From NCBI GenBank assembly GCA_025934595.1, contig JAICXU010000228.1, forward strand, positions 1-6,037: a DNA stretch of 6,037 bases. The letters are read 5' to 3'. This document shows positions 1-6,037 of this stretch, piece after piece. The notes under the pieces were generated by a model. The model searched no databases and was not told where the DNA came from. It saw nothing but the letters and a program-made list of their open reading frames with translations. How positions within the stretch are numbered: position 1 is the stretch's first letter; each line of letters begins with the position of its first letter. This DNA comes from Polyangiaceae bacterium. GTDB taxonomy: Bacteria > Myxococcota_A > Polyangia > Polyangiales > Polyangiaceae. A program made the position numbers and the translations under genes.

Positions 1-3000
1 GACGCGGCGCTGCGCGCGCGAATCGAAGATGCCGTGCGAGTCGCGCCGAATGACATTCGCGTGGTCACGCTTCGAGCGGCTCTTGCTCTCTCGAAGAGCG
101 ATCTCACGAATCCCGCGCTCCGCTTGGGCGAAAACGCGCCCGAGGAGATCGCGTCCGCGACCGCCGAGGCGACTGCGATCCGCGGCGTTGCAGATTCCAC
201 GGGAGCTTCTCCCCTCACCGCTCCGATTTTGGCGCTGCGCCGTGCGAGAGCCGCTCTCGCCCGCGGAGAGCTCGGCGCGGCGTCCGAAGCGATCGGCGAG
301 CTCGCTGCCGTTCCCGATCTCGAAGCCGCGGCCACGTGGCTCGCCACGTCGTTCGCAGCGAACGACGCCGCGACGCGCACGCGTGCGGCCACCGCTTTGA
401 AGCCGCTGCTCGACGACGAGGGCCGTGAGGGCGCCGACCCGAAGGGCGCTGCGCGGGCTCTGGCGACGCGCGGTCTCGAGCAATCGAGCGCGGAGGTGGT
501 ACACGCTGCGCTGGAGCATGCGTCCGCTTTCACTCCGGGTGAGCGGCTGCTTCTTCGCTTGCTGTCCGGCGACGACGCGGAGCGCGTGCGCGGAGAGATC
601 GCGCGTGTCGCAGAGGAGAGCTCGGAATCGCATGCTCTTCTGTCCGCCGCGGCGTCGATCGCGGCGCAAGGCAAAGATCATCGCGCGGGAAATGCGGCAT
701 CGAAGCGAGGGCTCGAGCTCGGTCATTTGCTCGGTCACGGAACCGATCTCGAGCCGATCGAGCCCGCGGTCGACGCGCGTTCCGAGGACTCGCCCGCCGA
801 GATGAGGATGCTGAAGCTCGACATCGCACGACGCCGCGCACGTTGGAGCGACGTCAGCGCGGCGCTTTCCGAATGGGGACAAGAAGGCGCGTTCGAGCGC
901 GCGCTCGCCGCGGCCCTCGTTGCAGAGCGAGCAGGCGACAAGGAACGCGCTGCGAAGAGCTATCGCGCGGCATACGAAGCGTATCCGGCGAGCGACGTCG
1001 CGTTGCGGCCACTCTGCACGATCGATCCTTCGGAAGATTTGGCAGCCGAGCTCGAGAACATCGCGACGGTGCTCGGCACGAGCTCGAAGGCCGCTCTCCT
1101 CCGCATCGAAGCAGCGCTGCGCGCGGCGAGCCTCGACGACGCGACGAAAAAAGATCGGTTCGACCGCGCGCACGAAGCGGCGCCCGATCTCCCGATCGCC
1201 TCATTTTTGGGCGAGCGATATGCGCGGCGCCTCGGGAGCGTCGACGACGTTTTGAAATACGTTCGCGCGCGCAGAGCCGCAACGAAGGATCCGATCGAAA
1301 GCGCCATCGACGCCATTCGAGAGGCGCTTCTCGTCGTCGATACCGATCCGGCGCTCGCCGCGACGCGCCTCGACGAAGCGCACCACGCGCGCCCGGAAGA
1401 CTTCGCGCTGCGCGAGCTCTACGAACGGCTATCGGTCGATTCGTCCGGAAAACCCGCGGGCGCGCAAGCATTGACGGACCGCGGCGCGTGGCGCGAAAAG
1501 CGGGCGGAGTCCGCTCCCGACGACACGAAAGCCGCGCTGCTTCTCGAAGCCGCGTACGACTACGAGCGCACGGGGGACGTAGCGGGCGCTCTTCGTACCG
1601 CGAGCGCGGCGAAGTCGGCGCGCGCGATCGGCATCGAATCCAGAATTCTCGAACGTGCAGAGCTCCGCTCGGGCTCCGTCGCAAGGCTCGCCGACGAGCT
1701 GCTCAATCGCGCGCGCGGCGCCCAAGATCCAACCGCGCGCCGCGAAGCGTACGAACGTCTCGCGGAGCTCGATGCGACCGCGCGGAACGATCTCGCGAGC
1801 GCTCTCCTCTGGCACAAAACGATCCTCGACGATTTCCCGCTCCACAAACCGAGCCTTCGATACGTCGAGCAAGCTCTCATCGGTGAAGGTCGCGACGACG
1901 AGCTCGAGCCGTTCGCGCAAAATATCGCACGCGCGCTCTCCGGCTCCGAAGGCGGCGAAGCGTCGGCACATGCATCGCTGTCGACGCGTCTGAAAATGCG
2001 CGCTGCCGATTGGGACGGCACCCGCGAAATGGCGGAGCTCGCGCGTTCGCAACCCGAGCCTTCGCTCTGGTCCCTCAGGCTCGTGAACGCTCACGCGCGT
2101 GCGCACGGCGACCATCAGATCGATCTCGACACGACGCTCATTTTGCTCGACCGCGCGACGCGCCCCATGGAGATCGTCACGTTGCTCCTTCGCGCCGCCG
2201 ATGCAGCGCTGCGCCTCGGCAAGAACGACGTCGCGAAAGAAATGCTGGAACGCGCGACGTCGACCGATCCCGGCGACGTCAGCGCATGGGAGAAGCTCGC
2301 GGGCGTTCGCAGACGATCGTTCGACGCGGCGGGTGCGGCGGAGGCATTCGAGAGCGTCGCGCGAACGAGCGTCGTCTCGAATCGGCAGCTCGAGGCTTGG
2401 TACGAAGCGGCGATCGTTTGGCTCGAGACCGTCAAAGATGTCGCACGCGGCGTCGGCGCGCTCGAGCAAATCGCCAATGTGGACGTGAACTACCGCGACG
2501 TCTTCACGCGCCTGTCATCGCTTTATGCGGCGGGCGGCAATCGCGCGGAGCTCGCGAGCTTGCTCGAGCGTCGTGTCAGCACCGTGAACGATCCGAGCGA
2601 ACGCATCCTGCTCGAGGTCGAACGCGGACGCATCCTCGCCGAAGCCGGCGACGTGGCCGGCGCGCGACAAGCCTTCGAAGCCGCGCTGGAGCGCGAGCCC
2701 GACAACACCGCCGCCCTCACCGCTCACGCCGATTTGTGCGCAAAAATGGCGGATTGGAACGCGGCGGAGCAAGCCTGGGTGCGGCTCGCTCGCCTGCTCG
2801 CGACCCCGGAGGAGCAGCGCGCGATCTACTCGAGGCTCGGAGAGCTGTACTCGCAGCACGCGGTGAATTTGTCGCGCGCGGAAACGGCATTCAAAGAAGT
2901 TCTGAAGCGCGCACCGGACGACATCGCGGCGATGGAGAGCCTCATCGGCGTGTATCGCCGCGCGAACGACGCCGCCAACGCGCTCAACATGCAGCAGCAG

Positions 3001-4203
3001 CTCATCTCGCGTGCGATCGATCCCGCCGATCGCCGTCGTCGCCTCATCGAGCTGTCGTCGATTTACGAGACCACGTCGCACGACATGCGCAAAGCGGAGC
3101 AAGCGCTCGAAACGGCGCGACGCGAGTATCCGACCGACGTCGCGGTTCTCCGCGCGCTCGCCGAGTTCTACACGCGTCATCGCCAAATGCCGGCCGTGCA
3201 CATTCTTCTCGATCGCGCGGCGGCCGAAGCGCGCCGATCGTTCACGGCGGGTCGCTTCATGCCGGCGCTCTTCGAGGTCATGGCCGCCGTCTACGACATT
3301 CGTGGAAAGAAAGACGCGAGCCACTCCGTGCTCGCCACTCTCGCGGCGCTCAACGGCGAGCCGCCGCAAATTCAAGGTGCGGAGTCGCGCGCCGGAGATC
3401 CTCGCCTCGACGAGGTGCTCGCACCCGAGGTGCTCACCCCCGCGCTCCGGGCGCTGCTTGCTCGCGCCGGTGATGCGCTCGACGCGGTATTTCCGCTCGA
3501 TCCGCGCGCCGTCCAGGCGCAGCCGCTTCCGCCTAACGCGGGCCCCATCTTCAACATCGCGCACACGATCGCGTCGGGGATGCAGATCCCGGGCTTGCAG
3601 GTCTACGTGTCGCGACAGATCGGACCCACGTGCATTCCCGTCGGCTCGGCGCCTCCGGCGATCGTGCTCGGCGAGCAGTTGATGAATGCGCCGAATCCGC
3701 TCGCCCGCACGTTCCTCATCGTGCGCGCGCTGAAGCTCGTACAAGCCCACGCCTCCGCGCTGCTTCGCGTTCCGCCGAATGATCTGCCGCTCCTCATCGC
3801 GGCATGGCTCCAGGTGTTCAATCCGAGCTGGGTACCTCAGGGCCTCAATCCCGCTGCGCTCGCTGATGCCGTTCGTCGCGTGCAAGCCGTGCTTCCGCGC
3901 CGGCACGATCCCGACGTCGGTCTCATCGCGCTCGAGGTCGCAGGCTCGCTCGGAAATCAAGCGGGAGCTCTCGGACCGGGCGCGCTCGCATGGGCGGATC
4001 GCACGGGTCTCCTCGCGGTCGGTGACATGAGCGCAGCGCTCGACGGCATCGCGTGGGTCATGGGAATGCCGAACGGCGCGCCGAAGGGAGCGGCGGAACG
4101 CGGCGCTTGGATCGCGCGTACGCCGGAAGCGAAAGAGCTCTTCATCTACAGCGTGAGCGACTCCTACGCCGAAGCCCGCATGCGCGCGGGCCTCGGACGA
4201 TAA
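1..4203 (+). CDS. Giant TPR-repeat protein with degenerate M48-like C-terminal domain (5' partial)
   Basis: The frame is open from the first base to the TAA at 4201-4203, giving 1400 residues. The start is upstream: the GTG at 34 has no ribosome binding site, and the 11 codons before it read as ordinary protein, so any signal peptide or membrane anchor is unseen. Residues 1 to about 700 are Ala/Arg/Glu-rich and helical, with scattered TPR-like units such as 298-331 (ERAGDKERAAKSYRAAYEAY). Clear TPRs follow at a 34-39 residue pitch, starting near 727, 761, 798, 832, 868, 902, 941, 975, 1014 and 1048. The best is 868-901, with the typical GDVAGARQAFEAALEREPDN pattern. A linker (about 1118-1180) rich in Pro and Leu leads to a globular domain at 1181-1400. 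That domain follows the order of M48 peptidases: a strand (LQVYVS), a hydrophobic strand plus LGEQLM, a helix where HExxH would be, then ADRTGLLAVGD. No HExxH is present. TPR arrays bind proteins, so a scaffold role is inferred; partner and location are unknown. Similar TPR proteins are common in myxobacteria and are sometimes labelled 'putative component of TonB system', a label this sequence does not support. Confidence 0.9.
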   Translation, partial: DAALRARIEDAVRVAPNDIRVVTLRAALALSKSDLTNPALRLGENAPEEIASATAEATAIRGVADSTGASPLTAPILALRRARAALARGELGAASEAIGELAAVPDLEAAATWLATSFAANDAATRTRAATALKPLLDDEGREGADPKGAARALATRGLEQSSAEVVHAALEHASAFTPGERLLLRLLSGDDAERVRGEIARVAEESSESHALLSAAASIAAQGKDHRAGNAASKRGLELGHLLGHGTDLEPIEPAVDARSEDSPAEMRMLKLDIARRRARWSDVSAALSEWGQEGAFERALAAALVAERAGDKERAAKSYRAAYEAYPASDVALRPLCTIDPSEDLAAELENIATVLGTSSKAALLRIEAALRAASLDDATKKDRFDRAHEAAPDLPIASFLGERYARRLGSVDDVLKYVRARRAATKDPIESAIDAIREALLVVDTDPALAATRLDEAHHARPEDFALRELYERLSVDSSGKPAGAQALTDRGAWREKRAESAPDDTKAALLLEAAYDYERTGDVAGALRTASAAKSARAIGIESRILERAELRSGSVARLADELLNRARGAQDPTARREAYERLAELDATARNDLASALLWHKTILDDFPLHKPSLRYVEQALIGEGRDDELEPFAQNIARALSGSEGGEASAHASLSTRLKMRAADWDGTREMAELARSQPEPSLWSLRLVNAHARAHGDHQIDLDTTLILLDRATRPMEIVTLLLRAADAALRLGKNDVAKEMLERATSTDPGDVSAWEKLAGVRRRSFDAAGAAEAFESVARTSVVSNRQLEAWYEAAIVWLETVKDVARGVGALEQIANVDVNYRDVFTRLSSLYAAGGNRAELASLLERRVSTVNDPSERILLEVERGRILAEAGDVAGARQAFEAALEREPDNTAALTAHADLCAKMADWNAAEQAWVRLARLLATPEEQRAIYSRLGELYSQHAVNLSRAETAFKEVLKRAPDDIAAMESLIGVYRRANDAANALNMQQQLISRAIDPADRRRRLIELSSIYETTSHDMRKAEQALETARREYPTDVAVLRALAEFYTRHRQMPAVHILLDRAAAEARRSFTAGRFMPALFEVMAAVYDIRGKKDASHSVLATLAALNGEPPQIQGAESRAGDPRLDEVLAPEVLTPALRALLARAGDALDAVFPLDPRAVQAQPLPPNAGPIFNIAHTIASGMQIPGLQVYVSRQIGPTCIPVGSAPPAIVLGEQLMNAPNPLARTFLIVRALKLVQAHASALLRVPPNDLPLLIAAWLQVFNPSWVPQGLNPAALADAVRRVQAVLPRRHDPDVGLIALEVAGSLGNQAGALGPGALAWADRTGLLAVGDMSAALDGIAWVMGMPNGAPKGAAERGAWIARTPEAKELFIYSVSDSYAEARMRAGLGR

Positions 4204-4206
4204 TTC
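4204..4206. other. Tail-to-tail junction of two convergent genes, no visible terminator
   Basis: The TAA of the TPR gene ends at 4203 and the TGA of pbpC begins on the complement at 4209 and ends at 4207, leaving TTC between them. I see no GC-rich hairpin followed by a T-run in either direction around 4150-4270. Transcripts of both genes must therefore extend into each other's coding sequence or end by Rho-dependent means. Confidence 0.8.
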
Positions 4207-5847
4207 TCATTCGACGAGGATGCGCACCGGCGCGCTCTCTACGCCGGTCTCCGTCTCGGCGACGAGCACGTGCTGACCAGGAGCGAGCTGCCACCTCACG
4301 ACATGCGCGTCGTCCGACGCCGCGATCACGCGACCATCGACACGGAGACGAACGCGGCCCGCGTTTTTGGGCGCATCGATGCGGACGGGCAAAGCTTGCG
4401 TCACCGCAGGGCGGCTCGGATCGATTTCGTACGATGCGCCGTCGTTCGGTGATGCGATGCGAAGCTGGGCGCTGCTCCCTCGGGCAAGAGGTGCGCCTTC
4501 GCTCGTCTCGGGCGCGACGTGACGATGAGCGGCTTTCGCCCACGCTGCATATTCGGGCGGAAACGCTTCGAACGATTCCTCGGCATGAGGACCGATGCGA
4601 ACGAATTGATGCATAGTACATGCATCGAGCACGGCCGTCTTTGCCGGCATCCACTCGAGGATGGTGTGACCGCACGCCGAGGTCGGGGCCATGCCCGATA
4701 GCGGACACACCTCACGGCGTACGAGCTCCGCGCTTGCGGCCGCGCCGATCGGCGCCGGCGTGCGACCCTGCATGGCCGCGATCATCACGCTGCGAAAAAT
4801 CGGACCTGCGCCCGTGATTCCGCTGACGCCGTCCATCGCGCTGCCGTCGAAGTTGCCGACCCACACGCCGACCGTGACCTCGTTCGTGAAGCCCACCGTC
4901 CAGTTGTCGCGAAATCCTTTCGAGGTTCCCGTCTTCGCGGCCACGTCGAACGGCAGCTCGAGCACGCTTCGTTCGCCGAACGACGAAAGGCGCGCATCGC
5001 GATCCTTCAAGATGTCGGCAAGCACCGCGGCGACGGCTTCGGGCATCACGCGCCGTCCGACCGCGCGCGGCGCGTCCATCGTGAATCGTACGGGCTCGTA
5101 CCATCCCTTGCGCGCGATCGCCGCGTACGCGTTCGTCAGCTCGAGGAGCGTCACCTCGCCGTCGCCGAGCGCGAGCGCGGGCCCGTAATAGTCCGGAGCC
5201 TCGGTGAGCGATCCCATACCGAGATCGTGCAAGCGATCGAGGAGCGGCGCGTCGCCGATTTGCGTCGCCGTCCAGACCGCGGGGACGTTGAACGAGTTCG
5301 CGAGCGCCTCGCGAAGTCGCACCGGTCCGTGGAACTTTTCGTCGTAGTTCAGCGGCGCGTAAGGGCCCGTGAGAAGCGGCAGCTCCAGCTCGATGTCGGG
5401 CAACACCGTCGCGGCCGTGAAGCCGAGCCTCTCCATCGCTAGACCGTAGACGAACGGCTTCAACGTCGAGCCCGGCTGGCGACGCGCGCGAACCCCGTCA
5501 TTTTGGTCGTGATTCTTCGTGTCGAAAAAATCTTGCGAGCCGACGTACGCGAGCACGTCGCCCGTCGCGTTGTCGATCACGACGACGCTCGCCGCCGTTA
5601 CATGCTTCTTCGCGAGCGGCTCGAGAGCGACGAGCGCGGCTTGCTCGGCCTCACCTTGCAAGTCGCTCGCGATCGTCGTCCGAATGGTCCCCGAGCGCAC
5701 CGCGGGAAGGCTCGGATCGAGATCGCCCGCGGCCAAGGCTTCGACGAGATGCGGCGCGCCGAACGTCGGCGTGTGCTTCTGGACGAAGAGCGGCTCACGC
5801 TTCGCGCGCTCGAACGCTTCGTCCGAAATCCATCTCGCATCGTGCAT
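4207..5847 (-). CDS. pbpC: Penicillin-binding protein 1C, transpeptidase and C-terminal domains (3' part of an interrupted gene)
   Basis: PBP1C is an inner-membrane enzyme that polymerises glycan (GT51 domain) and cross-links peptides (transpeptidase domain) of periplasmic peptidoglycan. Numbering from the ATG at 5847 (546 residues): a linker at 1-60 ends in the family-typical TTIASDLQ; the transpeptidase domain spans about 85-360. All three penicillin-binding motifs are present: SxxK as S127-T-L-K130 in RQPGSTLKPF, SxN as S185-F-N187 in LANSFNVPAV, and KTG at 305-307 in AAKTGTSKGFRDNW. Family-typical NYDEKFHGPV and VGVWVGNFDG flank these. A segment with Cys381, Cys392 and Cys410 (VCPLSG...) follows, then a PBP1C-type C-terminal beta domain at about 462-546 (ASPNDG ... 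LAPGQHVLVAE). The set matches E. coli PbpC as I recall it. The ATG at 5847 is only the first possible start after an in-frame stop. It has no Shine-Dalgarno sequence, and homology runs straight upstream of it, so it is probably not a natural start. A product made from it would lack the membrane anchor and glycosyltransferase. The stop TGA (complement of 4207-4209) lies 3 bp from the stop of the convergent TPR gene. Confidence 0.9.
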   Translation of the reverse strand: MHDARWISDEAFERAKREPLFVQKHTPTFGAPHLVEALAAGDLDPSLPAVRSGTIRTTIASDLQGEAEQAALVALEPLAKKHVTAASVVVIDNATGDVLAYVGSQDFFDTKNHDQNDGVRARRQPGSTLKPFVYGLAMERLGFTAATVLPDIELELPLLTGPYAPLNYDEKFHGPVRLREALANSFNVPAVWTATQIGDAPLLDRLHDLGMGSLTEAPDYYGPALALGDGEVTLLELTNAYAAIARKGWYEPVRFTMDAPRAVGRRVMPEAVAAVLADILKDRDARLSSFGERSVLELPFDVAAKTGTSKGFRDNWTVGFTNEVTVGVWVGNFDGSAMDGVSGITGAGPIFRSVMIAAMQGRTPAPIGAAASAELVRREVCPLSGMAPTSACGHTILEWMPAKTAVLDACTMHQFVRIGPHAEESFEAFPPEYAAWAKAAHRHVAPETSEGAPLARGSSAQLRIASPNDGASYEIDPSRPAVTQALPVRIDAPKNAGRVRLRVDGRVIAASDDAHVVRWQLAPGQHVLVAETETGVESAPVRILVE

Positions 5848-6037
5848 GCGACCGAGAATGCGATCGCGACGGCGAAGCGCGCGCTCCGGGTGCCGTTCGA
5901 GCGCATAGACCTCCGGGCCGCGAGGAATCGACGCGAGCGTCGCCGCCTCCGCATGCGAGAGCGCCCGTGGCGGCTTGTCGTAATAGACGCGGCTCGCCGC
6001 GTCGATCCCCCGCTAATTCGGCCCGAATGGCGCGCGA
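5848..6037 (-). pseudogene. pbpC: pbpC upstream part: end of GT51 glycosyltransferase domain interrupted by an amber codon
   Basis: This is the same reading frame as the transpeptidase part, continued upstream to the window edge. From 6036 it reads RAPFGPN, then TAG, then RGIDAASRVYYDKPPRALSH and on through AEAATLASIPRGPEVYALER and RDRILGRM into the linker. This is the late GT51 region with the pattern RAPFG..LxGI.AAS..Y..K...LS..EAA.LA.lP..P, and it aligns without gaps to the corresponding part of E. coli PbpC (recalled as RAPFGGTLQGIGAASWAYLGK). The stop stands where the family has a hydrophobic residue, usually Leu. Because both sides are in one frame, the lesion is a substitution and not an indel; TTG to TAG is the simplest route. 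There is no ATG, GTG or TTG in frame between the stop and 5847. If the stop is real, the gene makes a truncated glycosyltransferase and is a pseudogene. If it is a base-calling error, the gene is an intact pbpC running off the window. The rest of the GT51 domain, including its catalytic Glu, and the membrane anchor lie outside. Confidence 0.75.
6013..6015 (-). other. pbpC: In-frame amber (TAG) codon inside pbpC
   Basis: The plus strand reads CTA at these positions, which is TAG in the pbpC frame (codons begin at positions divisible by 3, read downwards). It sits between the codons for Asn (AAT) and Arg (CGG) of the conserved GT51 segment. A run of five C on the plus strand (6007-6011) lies just beside it. 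An indel in that run would shift the frame, however, and the frame is not shifted. Confidence 0.85.

Noticed and set aside
34..36. GTG as the start codon of the TPR protein
   Set aside because: The frame is open to the window edge, upstream codons have the same composition, and no ribosome binding site precedes it. The gene is truncated by the window.
1147..1152. Run of six A in the TPR gene as a slippery or phase-variation tract
   Set aside because: It is too short to be phase variable and is not in the phase needed for an A AAA AAG slip. The frame is uninterrupted on both sides.
1429..2469. 346-codon minus-strand open frame
   Set aside because: The composition is that of a reverse-strand shadow, with no motif or ribosome binding site, and the opposite strand is convincingly coding.
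2010..3473. 487-codon open frame on the plus strand in another frame
   Set aside because: It is Arg/Ala/Ser-rich with no recognisable domain and is shifted relative to the TPR frame, which carries clear repeats over the same bases. It is a GC-driven shadow.
2515..3960. 481-codon open frame on the minus strand, antisense to the TPR gene
   Set aside because: It is very rich in Arg, His and Gly, shows no family motif, and lies opposite a well-supported TPR/M48-like coding frame. Long antisense frames are expected in GC-rich genes with few A/T-rich stop codons.
5524..5530. T TTT TTC slippery heptamer in the pbpC frame (possible -1 frameshift site)
   Set aside because: It encodes the ordinary Phe-Phe of DFFDT just before the SxxK motif. 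No downstream stimulatory structure was seen, and the zero frame continues through all later active-site motifs.
5845..5847. ATG as the true start of a stand-alone transpeptidase gene
   Set aside because: There is no Shine-Dalgarno sequence, signal peptide or membrane segment after it. GT51 and linker homology continues upstream in the same frame, so it is merely the first Met after the amber codon.

Overview
The window is GC-rich DNA, with codons ending mostly in G or C and frequent GATCG/TCGCGA words. It carries two large convergent protein genes and almost no non-coding sequence. The composition, a very long Ala/Arg/Glu-rich TPR protein and a PBP1C-type penicillin-binding protein suggest a Gram-negative bacterium, most likely a myxobacterium (Myxococcota, Polyangia-like). 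That placement is inference from style; no marker gene is present.

Positions 1-4203 (+) hold the 3' 1400 codons of a giant tetratricopeptide-repeat (TPR) protein whose start lies before the window. About 1100 residues form a helical-repeat solenoid, with the clearest TPRs at about residues 727-1117. A roughly 220-residue C-terminal domain follows. Its layout resembles an M48-family metallopeptidase, but the zinc-binding HExxH motif is not there.

Positions 6037-4207 (-) hold the 3' part of a penicillin-binding protein 1C gene (pbpC). The window edge falls inside the GT51 glycosyltransferase domain. The transpeptidase domain has all three active-site motifs (STLK, SFN, KTG), followed by a Cys-containing segment and the PBP1C-type C-terminal beta domain. 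An in-frame amber codon (complement of 6013-6015) interrupts a conserved GT51 motif. Frame and homology continue on both sides of it, so this is a clean nonsense change or a base-calling error, not a frameshift.

The two genes end tail to tail with 3 bp between their stop codons and no visible terminator. Nothing ties them functionally. PBP1C works on peptidoglycan in the periplasm; the TPR protein is probably a protein-protein scaffold. No RNA gene, mobile element, CRISPR array or promoter was recognised. The points most worth a second look are the amber codon in pbpC and the apparently inactive M48-like domain on the TPR protein. I see no clear evidence of a new multi-gene system.
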